Translations under genes and position numbers: made by a program | In this document: positions 18,362 to 27,208 of the stretch, one piece after another | How the letters are laid out: each line of letters opens with the position of its first letter | Position numbering within the stretch: position 1 is the first letter of the stretch | Assembly (NCBI RefSeq): GCF_007874125.1 | Contig: NZ_CP040128.1 | Location: forward strand, 3,038,001 to 3,102,000 | Direction: 5' to 3' | Length of the DNA: 64,000 nt | Source: Noviherbaspirillum sp. UKPF54 | GTDB lineage: Bacteria; Pseudomonadota; Gammaproteobacteria; Burkholderiales; Burkholderiaceae_D | Notes under the pieces: generated by a model | Database searches by the model: none | What the model saw: only the letters and a program-made list of their open reading frames with translations | Told to the model about the DNA's origin: nothing

Positions 18362-19717
18362 ATGGAAGTGAGCAAGAACATGAAAAAACTGTTGATTGTC
18401 GAGGATGACCTCGGCCTGCAGAAGCAACTGCGCTGGAGTTTCGACGGCTACGACGTCCAAGTGGCGGGCGACCGCGAAAGTGCGATTGCGCAGGTACGGC
18501 GGCATGAGCCGGCGGTCGTGACGATGGACCTCGGCCTGCCGCCCGACGCCGACGGCGCTGCCGAAGGACTGGCGACCCTGCAGCAGATCCTCGCATTGTC
18601 CCCCGCCATCAAAGTCATCGTCCTTACCGGCAACCAGGACCGCAGCAATGCTGTCAAAGCTGTTGCGATGGGCGCCTACGACTTTCACCAGAAGCCTTTT
18701 GACGGGCCGACGCTGCAGCTGGTCATTGAACGCGCGTTCCATCTGCACGCGCTTCAGCAGGAAAATCAACGCCTGCTGCAGGCCCAGGTTAACTCCCCGC
18801 TGGCCGGCATCATCAGCCGCGACCCCGGCATGCTGAAAGTCTGCCGTAATGTCGAAAAAATTGCGCCTTCCTCCGCCACGGTAATGCTGCTCGGCGCCAG
18901 CGGCACCGGCAAGGAATTGCTGGCGCGCGCACTGCATCAGCTGAGCCCGCGGCAGAACAAGCGTTTCGTCGCCGTCAATTGCGCAGCGATCCCGGAAACC
19001 CTGCTTGAAAGCGAGCTGTTCGGGTACGAGAAAGGCGCCTTCACCGGCGCCGCCAAGCAGACCTTGGGTAAGATCGAAATGGCGGATGGCGGTACCTTTT
19101 TCCTCGACGAAGTCGGGGACCTGCCGTTCGCTCTGCAGGCGAAGCTGTTGCGCTTCCTGCAGGAGCGGGTGATCGAACGCATCGGCGGGCGCGCGGAAAT
19201 TCCAGTCGACGTACGTATCGTTTGTGCGACCCACCAGAACCTGCAGGAACTGGTGCGCCAAGGGCGTTTTCGCGAAGACCTTTTCTATCGCTTAAGCGAA
19301 ATCGTGCTGAACATTCCATCGTTGCGCGATCGGGTAGGCGACCCCGCCATGCTGGCGCACCACTTCAAAAACAAATATGCGGCGCAGGAGCGCCGCTCGC
19401 TCAACTTCAGCGAAGAAGCCATGGCAGCGATCGAGGCGCATTCGTGGCCTGGAAACGTACGCGAGATCGAGAACTGCATCAAGCGTGCTGTGATCATGGC
19501 CGAAGGAGTACAGATCAGCGTCGACGATCTCGGGCTGCCTGCGATAAACCGGGAGGACAAGGTCATCAACCTGCGGCAGGTGCGGGACGAGGCGGAGTAC
19601 ATGGCGCTGGTGAGGTCGTTAGCGCGGGTGGACGGAAACATTGTGAAAGCGGCGGAACTGCTCGGCGTAAGCCGTCCGACGATCTACGATCTGATGAACC
19701 GCCACGGTCTCAAGTAA
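18362..19717 (+). CDS. prsR: PrsR, sigma54-dependent response regulator of the PEP-CTERM system
   Basis: 451-residue NtrC-family regulator with a receiver domain (phosphoacceptor Asp56 in VTMDLGLP), a AAA+ domain (Walker A GASGTGKE at 178-185; sigma54-contacting GAFTGA at 225-230), and a Fis-type helix-turn-helix at the C-terminus (KAAELLGVSRPTIYDLMNR). It activates RpoN promoters, and two such promoters lie within 2.2 kb in front of PEP-CTERM genes. The start is uncertain: ATG18362 is used; Met7 (18380, MKKLLIVEDD) is equally plausible and gives the usual receiver N-terminus. Confidence 0.95.
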   Translation: MEVSKNMKKLLIVEDDLGLQKQLRWSFDGYDVQVAGDRESAIAQVRRHEPAVVTMDLGLPPDADGAAEGLATLQQILALSPAIKVIVLTGNQDRSNAVKAVAMGAYDFHQKPFDGPTLQLVIERAFHLHALQQENQRLLQAQVNSPLAGIISRDPGMLKVCRNVEKIAPSSATVMLLGASGTGKELLARALHQLSPRQNKRFVAVNCAAIPETLLESELFGYEKGAFTGAAKQTLGKIEMADGGTFFLDEVGDLPFALQAKLLRFLQERVIERIGGRAEIPVDVRIVCATHQNLQELVRQGRFREDLFYRLSEIVLNIPSLRDRVGDPAMLAHHFKNKYAAQERRSLNFSEEAMAAIEAHSWPGNVREIENCIKRAVIMAEGVQISVDDLGLPAINREDKVINLRQVRDEAEYMALVRSLARVDGNIVKAAELLGVSRPTIYDLMNRHGLK

Positions 19718-19915
19718 GCGCTCATCCCTTCAAAACAGCTCCCCCGTTCCGGACGGGGTGTCGCTGCGCGCGCCGCCGAAGAGGCCTGCCTGGCCTGCGC
19801 AGAACATCGCACTCACTCGCCCTTTATGTCGGCGGATTTTACAAACTTCACGGCGCAAAACCTGTTTTTCCATCTCCCACATTCTTTCTCTATAAAAATC
19901 AGTCGTTTACATAAC

Positions 19916-19930
19916 TGGCACAAGGATTGC
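19916..19930 (+). promoter_or_regulatory. Sigma54 promoter of the first PEP-CTERM gene
   Basis: TGGCACAAGGATTGC fits the RpoN consensus TGGCAC-N5-TTGC with the required GG-N10-GC spacing. It lies about 60 bases before the start codon at 19989 and just downstream of prsR, the sigma54 activator. No competing good sigma70 promoter is evident. Confidence 0.9.
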
Positions 19931-19988
19931 GTAAGTGCATGTGAAGAGCAGCATTGCTGCATTCATTCACTCTAACAAGGAAAAATCA

Positions 19989-20690
19989 ATGAAAAAATTG
20001 TTCGCCACCCTCGTTGGCGCCGGAGTACTTCTAGCAGCTTCCGCTCCGTCGTTCGCCACGCCCATGCTTCGCCTCACAAGTGACGGCTCAACAGTTACCG
20101 TTTCCGACAATCTCTCCGGCGACGCGGTGCCTCTGGCCGGGCAGGTCACCTATATCGGATCCGTCGGCAGCTTCGTCGCCAACGTGACGACCGGCACGAC
20201 CAAACCGTTGATTGGCGACGCCAGCCACGCTGCATTCGACCTGAACTCGATTAACGTCACGAGCGGCACCGCCGGCAGCTTGAAACTGGAGTTCACCGAG
20301 ACCGACTTCATCAGCAGCTATGACATTGTCGGATTCGTCTCGCAAATCGGCGGAACAATTAATAACCTTCCTGGCAGCAGTCTTGCTTACACGGTTTACG
20401 TCGACACTTCCAACACTGCATTCGGAACCGGCACCGAGGTCTACTCGGCGACATTCGGCTCGGGCGCATTCTCCGCTGCTTCGTTCAATCAAGTCGGATT
20501 AGGCCTGTCGACTCCGTATTCCATTACCATCGTGGCCAATCTCACTCATTCCGGGTCCGGCTCCAGCAGCTTCGATGCCCTCGTCCAGGTACCCGAGCCT
20601 GCGACCGTTGCCTTGTTCGGCGCGGGGCTACTCGCCATCGGCGGATTGCGCGGGCGCCGCCGCAAGGAGCATCAAGACACTGTAGCCTGA
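19989..20690 (+). CDS. PEP-CTERM sorting-domain protein
   Basis: 233-residue exported protein. Signal peptide about 1-22 (ending SFA). The mature part is Ser/Thr/Gly rich and beta-strand-like, with no recognised enzyme motif. The C-terminus is a classical PEP-CTERM tail from about residue 201: VPEPATVALFGAGLLAIGG, then RGRRRK. Exosortase A is expected to cut near the PEP motif and attach or release the protein at the surface or in the matrix. The start at 19989 (MKKLFATL) follows AAGGA; an upstream in-frame ATG at 19935 would spoil the signal peptide. It is driven by the sigma54 promoter above. Confidence 0.93.
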   Translation: MKKLFATLVGAGVLLAASAPSFATPMLRLTSDGSTVTVSDNLSGDAVPLAGQVTYIGSVGSFVANVTTGTTKPLIGDASHAAFDLNSINVTSGTAGSLKLEFTETDFISSYDIVGFVSQIGGTINNLPGSSLAYTVYVDTSNTAFGTGTEVYSATFGSGAFSAASFNQVGLGLSTPYSITIVANLTHSGSGSSSFDALVQVPEPATVALFGAGLLAIGGLRGRRRKEHQDTVA

Positions 20691-20741
20691 ACGACTATTA
20701 TTCTTGCCTGCCACCGTCGTGGCAGCAGTTGTAACCGGAAA

Positions 20742-20775
20742 GCGCCGCTTCCTGCCCGCAGGTTCAGCGGCGTTT
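20742..20775 (+). terminator. Possible terminator of the first PEP-CTERM gene
   Basis: GCGCCGC (20742-20748) pairs with GCGGCGT (20767-20773, one wobble) around an inner CCTGC/GCAGG hairpin, followed by only three T residues. It lies about 50 bases after the stop codon. The structure is good and the T tract is short. Confidence 0.45.
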
Positions 20776-21114
20776 GCGCATCGATTCGTACCTGGCTTCA
20801 CTTACCCAAAATACCAGCAAGGCAATGCAGTCATAGGATCGATCCTCGTTCGCCTATTCAATGGCAAAGACGGGCGCTCCGACTACCCGAACTTATTCCA
20901 AAAATCGCCCTTCCACTGGCGATCAATGAAATCACAAGAAGCGAGTGTCGGATGGATTGACGTTTTCACGTCGGCGATGAATGCGAAGCAGACCTTCTCT
21001 CGCAGAGATCCGTGCTAGAGCGCACGAAATTCATGAAATGCGATGACGAGCCGAAGCGTGCTGCAACCCAAAAAGCACGGCGCGCCCAGACGCGCGCTAG
21101 TTGCGGTCGCGTTC

Positions 21115-21145
21115 AAATAAAAAAGGGCCGCCTTCCGGCGGCCCT
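21115..21145 (-). terminator. Rho-independent terminator of the second PEP-CTERM gene
   Basis: On the minus strand AGGGCCGCC and GGCGGCCCT (21124-21145 on the plus strand) form a perfect 9-bp stem with a 4-base loop, followed by a T-rich tract (21115-21123). It starts 19 bases after the stop codon of the gene at 21165-21761. Confidence 0.92.
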
Positions 21146-21164
21146 GCGCTTCCACGCAGTCAGT

Positions 21165-21761
21165 TCATTTTGCGGTACGGCGACGGCGGATGGCGCCGAT
21201 GCCGGTCAGGCCGATCCCCAGGAGGGCCAGCGACACCGGTTCTGGGACGCTCGTCGTCGGACGCTGCGCAATCGTGTAGTGCGAAACGTTATGCGAAGTG
21301 CTGCCGCCGCTCAGATTGAAAGGCGGTTCCGTAAACGGAGTGCTCCAGACGCCGGAGGAATAGGCTTCATTGAAGAGGAAGGCCGTCAGGTTGGTATCGG
21401 CGCCATCCTTGAAGACGATGATGTAGTCGTAATTGGCAAAATTGGCGTTGCTGATCGACCATGTACCCGTGGAACCGCCCGGCCCAACCTGCACGTTGCC
21501 ATCGTTGGCCGTCCAGTCGGAGAAACCGAAGAAGCCGGCTGTATTGATGTTGGAAATGTTGGCGACGTTATTGTTATCTGGCGGTGAAATGTACTGGCAG
21601 GCGCTGACGGCAGTATTGGTTCCGGTCGAATCTTCGACCTTCGCCGTCGGGTTAGTAACGAAGTCGGCCGGACAGCTCACCAAAGCGGCATGCGCCACAC
21701 TACTCAGCCCCAACGTCGCTGTCGCGAACACGGCGGCTGCAATGAAGCTATTTTTACGCAT
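21165..21761 (-). CDS. PEP-CTERM sorting-domain protein
   Basis: 198-residue exported protein. Signal peptide about 1-25 (ending AHA). The mature region has two cysteines (ALVSCPAD and SACQYIS), several Asn-rich stretches and otherwise a beta-rich composition. The C-terminal sorting tail begins near residue 172: VPEPVSLALLGIGLTGIGAI then RRRR. It shares only the tail with the other PEP-CTERM protein at 19989-20690. It faces that gene and has its own sigma54-type promoter and terminator. Role unknown; expected substrate of XrtA. Confidence 0.92.
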   Translation of the reverse strand: MRKNSFIAAAVFATATLGLSSVAHAALVSCPADFVTNPTAKVEDSTGTNTAVSACQYISPPDNNNVANISNINTAGFFGFSDWTANDGNVQVGPGGSTGTWSISNANFANYDYIIVFKDGADTNLTAFLFNEAYSSGVWSTPFTEPPFNLSGGSTSHNVSHYTIAQRPTTSVPEPVSLALLGIGLTGIGAIRRRRTAK

Positions 21762-21830
21762 TGTTATTCCCTTTCAGTGTGAATTCTAGGTGTCGACAAG
21801 CCCCCGCTGTTTGGCTTGTACGCATAGCTA

Positions 21831-21846
21831 TGCACGATTTAGGCCA
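21831..21846 (-). promoter_or_regulatory. Sigma54-type promoter of the second PEP-CTERM gene
   Basis: On the minus strand TGGCCTAAATCGTGCA has the invariant GG-N10-GC arrangement and the TGGC and TGC cores of an RpoN promoter. It lies about 70 bases before ATG21761. It is weaker than the promoter at 19916, because CT replaces AC after TGGC and GTGC replaces TTGC. Confidence 0.65.
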
Positions 21847-22009
21847 TCTCCCTAAATCTCTGATTTGAAAAAGAATTTTCAAAAATGCCGGCCTAGCGCC
21901 CGCCGTGCTGTCAATTTGGTCGACAGCCATGACGGTCGCTGTTAGCTCCCCAGCCTCGCTCTACCGTATCGTCTATTCGGCATCTAATAAATACAGATGT
22001 CTAAAGAGG

Positions 22010-22044
22010 GGCCAATTAATTTGGCCTCCAATTTATTAAATTGG
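22010..22044. promoter_or_regulatory. Two adjacent AT-centred palindromes upstream of the XrtA operon
   Basis: GGCCAATTAATTTGGCC (22010-22026; 6-bp arms, 5-base centre) is followed after one base by CCAATTTATTAAATTGG (22028-22044; 7-bp perfect arms, 3-base centre). Both share CCAA..TTGG ends. They lie about 150 bases before the chain-length determinant gene. They look like a double operator; no T run follows on either strand, which argues against a terminator. Confidence 0.6.
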
Positions 22045-22190
22045 AAGCGCGCACGCGCCGCGACCCCGACTGGCTTGTTGACGTATGTCATCTCGACAAC
22101 ATTCCTTCCTGCCAGAATTAGCGCACGCATGGCGCTGCCATCATGACCAGCCGCGATGTGCCGCTTTGAACAAGCCCAAGGGTCTGGCAA

Positions 22191-23708
22191 ATGGAAGAAC
22201 TTAGTAATCAGGTGCTAAGCGCACTTAAGGGAGTATGGAAGTACCGTTGGTTGACGGCGGCACTGTGGTGGCTGGTGTTTACGCTAGGCGCGCTGATCAT
22301 TTTCCTGCTTCCCGATACCTATCAGGCATCTGCACGCGTGTTCGTCGACACCCAGAGCGTCCTCAAGCCGCTGATGTCCAGCATGACGAGCATCCCCAAC
22401 ATCGAACAGCAGGTTTCGATCATGAACCGGACGCTGCTGAGCAGGCCGAACATCGAGCGTCTCATCAGAATGGCCGACCTAGATATCAAGGCAAAGAACA
22501 GCAAGGAATACGAGCAAATGGTGCTCGACCTGATGAACGACATCAAACTGGGCGGCACCAGCCGCGAAGATATATATACGATCACCTACAGCCATCGAAA
22601 TCCGCGGCTGGCGAAGGATGTCGTGCAATCGCTGCTCACCATCTTCGTCGAAGGAAGTTTCGGAGACAAGAAGCAGGATTCGCAAAAGGCGGTGGCATTC
22701 ATCGACGAACAGATCAAGTCCTACGAGACGAAGCTAGCGGCCGCCGAAAACGCTCTCAAGGAGTTCAAGATCCGGAATGCGGGAATTCTTCCCGGCGAAG
22801 GCGTCACCTATACCACGAAGCTGGATCAGCTCGCGGACGCGTTGCAGCAGGCAAGGCTGGAGTTGCGCGAGGCGGAGCAAACCCGCAATGCATTAAGAAA
22901 GCAGATGGCCGGCGAGGAACCGGTCCTGCTGGTAGATCAGAATGCGACAACTTCGACGCAGTCCGAAATCGATACCCGGCTGCAGGGTCTGTACAAGAAC
23001 CTCGATTCCCTCCAGATGCAGTTCACCGACCGGCACCCAGACATCATCTCCATCAAGCGGCTGATCGCCCAGCTGGAGGAACGCAAGGCGCAGGAAGCCG
23101 GACAGCGCAAGGAAAAACCGTCGGCGCGTCCCAACTACAGTCCGATGCTACAGCAACTCGCTGCATCGCTTGCCGAGGCGGAGGCCAGCGTGGCGGCATT
23201 GACGGCGCGCGTCGACGAGTATTCGGCTAGGTACGCCAAGCTCAAGGCCATGGTCAACGCGGTACCGGAAGTGGAGGCGCAACTCGCGCAGCTCAACCGC
23301 GACTATCAAGTCAACAAGGACAACTACGAAAAACTGATCGGGCGCCGGGAAGCCGCAAAACTGTCGGAAGAATTGACATCGACCGGAATGATCAAGTTCC
23401 GCATCATCGATCCACCAATCGTTCCGCAAAAGCCGACCGGCCCGAACCGCTTGCGCCTGTTGTCGCTGCTGCTGGCGGCCTCGCTGATGGCCGGCATCGG
23501 CGGCAGCCTGATCATGAGCCAGATGCGTCCCGCATTCATGAGCTTAGCCACGCTGCGTCAGACGACCGACCTTCCACTGCTCGGCGCGGTCTCCATGAAC
23601 TGGACGCCGGCCCAGCGAGCGCGCGAAACACGCGCCGCCTATCTCCTGGGGCTACTCTTCCTCGGACTCTTATTGTCCTATGCAGCGGCCGCGTTCAAAG
23701 CAGCCTAG
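22191..23708 (+). CDS. XrtA-system polysaccharide chain-length determinant (Wzz-like)
   Basis: 505-residue inner-membrane protein controlling polymer length and coupling to export. It has an N-terminal helix (about 20-42) and a C-terminal helix (about 480-500), separated by a long periplasmic part. That part includes the Wzz-type ARVFVDTQSVLKPL segment and a heptad-rich coiled coil (about 160-400). The family (TIGR03007 type) lacks its own kinase domain; the partner kinase is the next gene. It is the first gene of the long plus-strand operon that runs to 42105. Confidence 0.93.
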   Translation: MEELSNQVLSALKGVWKYRWLTAALWWLVFTLGALIIFLLPDTYQASARVFVDTQSVLKPLMSSMTSIPNIEQQVSIMNRTLLSRPNIERLIRMADLDIKAKNSKEYEQMVLDLMNDIKLGGTSREDIYTITYSHRNPRLAKDVVQSLLTIFVEGSFGDKKQDSQKAVAFIDEQIKSYETKLAAAENALKEFKIRNAGILPGEGVTYTTKLDQLADALQQARLELREAEQTRNALRKQMAGEEPVLLVDQNATTSTQSEIDTRLQGLYKNLDSLQMQFTDRHPDIISIKRLIAQLEERKAQEAGQRKEKPSARPNYSPMLQQLAASLAEAEASVAALTARVDEYSARYAKLKAMVNAVPEVEAQLAQLNRDYQVNKDNYEKLIGRREAAKLSEELTSTGMIKFRIIDPPIVPQKPTGPNRLRLLSLLLAASLMAGIGGSLIMSQMRPAFMSLATLRQTTDLPLLGAVSMNWTPAQRARETRAAYLLGLLFLGLLLSYAAAAFKAA

Positions 23709-23739
23709 AACCGCAAATTGACTCAGACAAGGGAAACCG

Positions 23740-24642
23740 ATGAGCATTATCGAAAATGCCGCGCGCCGGCTTGAGCAGGTCAAGCAATCTCCATCCGTGC
23801 GTACTGATGCGCGCGCTGGCGAGCCCGCCAAGCAGACACCGGCACGACTGCCGAATCTGGCAAACGCGAATGCCCAGCCTGCAGGCCAGACCAGCGTCGC
23901 TCCCACTCCCCCTAAGCATCATGTGGAAATCGACCTCGAACGCCTACAGCAAATGGGGATGGTCGTTTCCAACGGCGAACGCAGTGCAGTCGCCGAGGAA
24001 TTTCGCGTCATCAAGCGGCCTCTGCTGCGCACCGCGGCCGCTCCGTCCAGAGGGGGCGCTGGCAACCCACGCAACCCGGCCAACCTGATCATGGTCACGA
24101 GCAGTCTGCCCGGCGAAGGCAAGACTTTCTGCGCGATCAATCTCGCAATGAGCATTGCGACAGAAAAGGATTACACCGTGCTTCTGGTGGATGCCGATGT
24201 CGCCCGCCCGTCGATTCCGAAAGCACTGGGCATCAGCGCCGAGATAGGCATGATGGATATCCTGTGCGGCGATCGAAAGGATATCGCGGACGTGCTCGTT
24301 CATACCAACGTCCCCTCGCTCAGTCTTATCACAGCAGGCAAGGGCCATCGCTATACCACCGAATTGCTTGCCAGCCAGGACATGGCGACGATGGTTGCGG
24401 AGCTCGCCAGACGTTATCCAGACCGGATTGTGATTTTCGATTCCCCCCCTTTGCTGGCAACAACCGAAGCACAGGTACTGGCAATGCACATGGGACAAAT
24501 CGTCGTCGTCGTCGAGGCGGAGCGTACGACGCAGAGCCAGCTCCAGGAAGCATTGCGCCATCTTGACGGATGCCCGAACGTCAGTTTGCTGTATAACAAG
24601 GCTCGCCGGTTTTCGACCGAAACCGCATATGGATATTACTGA
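23740..24642 (+). CDS. XrtA-associated tyrosine autokinase (BY-kinase)
   Basis: 300-residue cytoplasmic kinase that partners the chain-length protein and regulates polymerisation and export by autophosphorylation. Walker A-type SSLPGEGKT (about 121-129), Walker A' LLVDADVARPS and Walker B RIVIFDSPPLL are intact. The C-terminus ends TETAYGYY, a short tyrosine cluster that is the likely phosphorylation site. The N-terminal 90 residues form a basic, Ala/Pro-rich linker. It ends inside the next gene (14-base overlap). Confidence 0.94.
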   Translation: MSIIENAARRLEQVKQSPSVRTDARAGEPAKQTPARLPNLANANAQPAGQTSVAPTPPKHHVEIDLERLQQMGMVVSNGERSAVAEEFRVIKRPLLRTAAAPSRGGAGNPRNPANLIMVTSSLPGEGKTFCAINLAMSIATEKDYTVLLVDADVARPSIPKALGISAEIGMMDILCGDRKDIADVLVHTNVPSLSLITAGKGHRYTTELLASQDMATMVAELARRYPDRIVIFDSPPLLATTEAQVLAMHMGQIVVVVEAERTTQSQLQEALRHLDGCPNVSLLYNKARRFSTETAYGYY

Positions 24643-26197
24643 CGCCGCGCCCCGCAGGAAGGAGCCTTTCGGCATTCCCTGCCGGCGACTGTTGCCGGCG
24701 GCGTCGGCCGTCGCCCTGCTTTCCATGCAATCCGTCCATGCGGCAGAATGGAGCGTCGCGCCGAGCGTCGGCTTGCGCGAGACCTACAGTTCCAATATTG
24801 CGCTGGCACCTGACGCAACGGCCAGAAGCGAATGGGTGACCGAACTGGCACCGCGCATCGCGCTTTCCGCCAGCGGCGTGCGCTTCAAATTCAACGCCGA
24901 CTACGCGTTACGCTACCTCGATTATCACGGGGGTGGAACGTCGTCCGAAGTCCAGCACAATGTCAACGCCAATGCATCTGGCGAGTTCGTCAAGGACCTG
25001 CTGTTCGTCGATGCAATTGCCAATATATCCCAGCAGCGAATTTCCGCATTCGGGCCACAATCGATCGACTATGTGAATTTGACCGGGAATCGCACAGAGG
25101 TGCAGACCTATGGGATCAGTCCCTACCTGCGCCATGACATTGGTAGATTCGCAGCAGCTGAACTTCGGTATACCGCGGAAAAAAAGAAAGCCGACGACCC
25201 CAACCTGCTCGATTCAGATGTGCGACGCACCCTGTTCGACATTGGCAGCGGGAACCGCCTGCGCACCTGGGGCTGGGGCTTCGAGTTCGACCGGCAACGC
25301 ATCGACTACCGGCTGGCACCGGAAACCGAGTTATCGCGTTATACCGCAAGGCTGCAATATGAAATCACGCCCCGCATTTTCCTCAAGACGACGGCGGGAT
25401 ACGAAGACAACAACTACCTCTATATCGGCGAGAAACCAAGCGGCAAGCTATGGTCAGCCGGATTATCCTGGCTCCCGTCGCAGTCGACATCGGTTTCGGC
25501 CAGCGCCGGACACCGCTATTTCGGCAAGACTTTCGCCGCTTCCGCCGGCCATCACGACGGAAAGTCTGCGTGGGACCTCGGTTACGACGAAGAAGTTACC
25601 TCGCAATCAGCGTTATCAACACAGTCCACGCTGGACACGGCCGCCTTCCTCGACCGGCTCTGGAACACCAGCATTCCCGATGAGGCTGCGCGCAAAAAGA
25701 TCGTAGACACGTTCATCCACAACGCCGGCCTGCCCACTACGCTTTCCGGAAACATCTACAACCTGTCAAACCGCATATTCCTGCAAAAGTCCCTGCGCAT
25801 CTCGCTTGCGCTAGACGGTTCCAGGAATACCGCCGTGTTCGCCATCCATGGTCTGCGCCGCGAACCGCTCAGCGTCGCGCCGGTGGCGGGAGCGGTGCCG
25901 CCGACCTCGCAGCCCGGAATCGACGACGACAGCTTGCAGACGGGCGCCAGCGCGAACTGGATCTGGCACGTCACGCCGCGCTCCGACCTTGCCTTCGGCG
26001 CCAGCTACACGCGTGCGCGCGCATTCGGCAACGAACGCATCGATCATTTCCGTGCCTTTCGCACCGCCCTCGCCAAGCAGTTCGGCCGGAAATCGAGCGC
26101 AACGTTCGAGCTGCGCCGACAGCAGAGGTCGTCGACGCAACAGGACGCCGCCTATACGGAGAACGCCGTTGCCCTTCTTATTCTGATGCAGCTTTAA
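24629..26197 (+). CDS. PEP-CTERM-system outer-membrane beta-barrel protein (TIGR03016 type)
   Basis: 522-residue exported protein with a signal peptide (about 1-41, ending VHAAEW) and alternating hydrophobic/polar strands with aromatic girdles across the whole length, as expected of an outer-membrane barrel. Families of this kind always occur in XrtA exopolysaccharide loci and are thought to help with export or secretion through the outer membrane. ATG24629 overlaps the end of the kinase gene. The initiation context is poor and a slightly later start cannot be excluded. Function is inferred from context. Confidence 0.88.
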   Translation: MDITDAAPRRKEPFGIPCRRLLPAASAVALLSMQSVHAAEWSVAPSVGLRETYSSNIALAPDATARSEWVTELAPRIALSASGVRFKFNADYALRYLDYHGGGTSSEVQHNVNANASGEFVKDLLFVDAIANISQQRISAFGPQSIDYVNLTGNRTEVQTYGISPYLRHDIGRFAAAELRYTAEKKKADDPNLLDSDVRRTLFDIGSGNRLRTWGWGFEFDRQRIDYRLAPETELSRYTARLQYEITPRIFLKTTAGYEDNNYLYIGEKPSGKLWSAGLSWLPSQSTSVSASAGHRYFGKTFAASAGHHDGKSAWDLGYDEEVTSQSALSTQSTLDTAAFLDRLWNTSIPDEAARKKIVDTFIHNAGLPTTLSGNIYNLSNRIFLQKSLRISLALDGSRNTAVFAIHGLRREPLSVAPVAGAVPPTSQPGIDDDSLQTGASANWIWHVTPRSDLAFGASYTRARAFGNERIDHFRAFRTALAKQFGRKSSATFELRRQQRSSTQQDAAYTENAVALLILMQL

Positions 26198-26212
26198 GCC
26201 CGCGGGAGACTC

Positions 26213-27208
26213 ATGTACAACACCTACTATGGCCTGACTGCAAAACCCTTCCAGCTCAATCCGGATCCGAACTTCTACTTCGGCAGCAAGGGCCATAGCC
26301 GCGCGATGGCCTATCTCGAATATGGACTGTCGCAGGAAGACGGATTCATTGTCATCACCGGCGAAGTAGGTGCCGGAAAAACCACGCTGGTACGTAACCT
26401 GTGCCGCAGGCTCCAGTCGGAAAAAATTGTAGTTGCGCAGATCGTCAACACCGCACTCGATGCGGCCGACATCCTGCGCATGGCGGCCGCATCGCTCGAT
26501 CTTCCTTTCGAAAACGTCAGCAAGGCAGCACTGCTGTTACGGCTCGAAATGTTCGCCCGCGATTGCGCGAAGCAAGGCAAGCGCATCCTGCTGATCGTCG
26601 ATGAAGCACAAAATCTTTCGCACCATGCGCTGGAGGAGTTGCGCATGCTGTCGAACATGCAGTCTTACGATCAGCCTCTGCTCCAGACTTTCCTGCTCGG
26701 CCAGCCGGAATTCCGTGCAATCCTGATGAGCGAAGGCATGAAGCAGCTGCGGCAGCGCGTGATCGCCACCTACCATCTCGGCCCGTTGGACGAGGATGAT
26801 TCGCGCGCCTACATTGAACATCGCCTCTCCACTGCGGGATGGCAGGGCGATCCCTGCATCAGCGATGACGCATTCGATGCCATTTATGGTTACACGCAAG
26901 GCATCCCGCGCAAGATCAACACCTTCTGCGACCGGATGTTTCTAATGGGATATCTGGAAGAACTGCATGCATTCGGCACCCGGGAAGTCGACAAGGTGAT
27001 GGCAGATATCGATGAGGAATTCGCAGCACCGCCGTCGACTGAGGTGGGAACCGACCATACGATCGCCGAGTTGACGCCAGCGTCTTCCGACATCGACGCA
27101 ATCGAACGTCGCGTATCGCGCATGGAATCATCGGTGACGACTCTGGTCGATGCGCTGCGCAAAATGATTTCGGCTCCTCTCAAGAGCGTTTCCTCCAAAA
27201 ACCCATGA
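26213..27208 (+). CDS. XrtA-associated AAA ATPase (ExeA/GspA-like, TIGR03015 type)
   Basis: 331-residue ATPase with Walker A GEVGAGKT at 50-57 and Walker B LLIVDEAQNL near 126-135, the fold of ExeA/GspA-type secretion ATPases. The last 40 residues (IERRVSRMESSVTTLVDALR) form a short coiled coil. It begins with MYNTYYGLTAKPFQLNPDP, the conserved start of this family. Encoded in all typical XrtA loci; it probably energises assembly of the export apparatus. Its stop overlaps the next start (ATGA). Confidence 0.93.
   Translation: MYNTYYGLTAKPFQLNPDPNFYFGSKGHSRAMAYLEYGLSQEDGFIVITGEVGAGKTTLVRNLCRRLQSEKIVVAQIVNTALDAADILRMAAASLDLPFENVSKAALLLRLEMFARDCAKQGKRILLIVDEAQNLSHHALEELRMLSNMQSYDQPLLQTFLLGQPEFRAILMSEGMKQLRQRVIATYHLGPLDEDDSRAYIEHRLSTAGWQGDPCISDDAFDAIYGYTQGIPRKINTFCDRMFLMGYLEELHAFGTREVDKVMADIDEEFAAPPSTEVGTDHTIAELTPASSDIDAIERRVSRMESSVTTLVDALRKMISAPLKSVSSKNP

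Larger units (their letters stand above)
20691..21164. other. Non-coding gap between two convergent PEP-CTERM genes
   Basis: 474 bases. It contains the two terminators listed separately, one for each gene. Between them (about 20780-21115) I see no gene with a good ribosome-binding site, no repeat and no clear promoter. Short open frames here have no recognisable product. Confidence 0.5.

Noticed and set aside
20704..21018. Possible 104-residue ORF between the two PEP-CTERM genes
   Set aside because: It runs through the hairpin at 20742-20775, lacks a convincing ribosome-binding site and resembles no protein I know.
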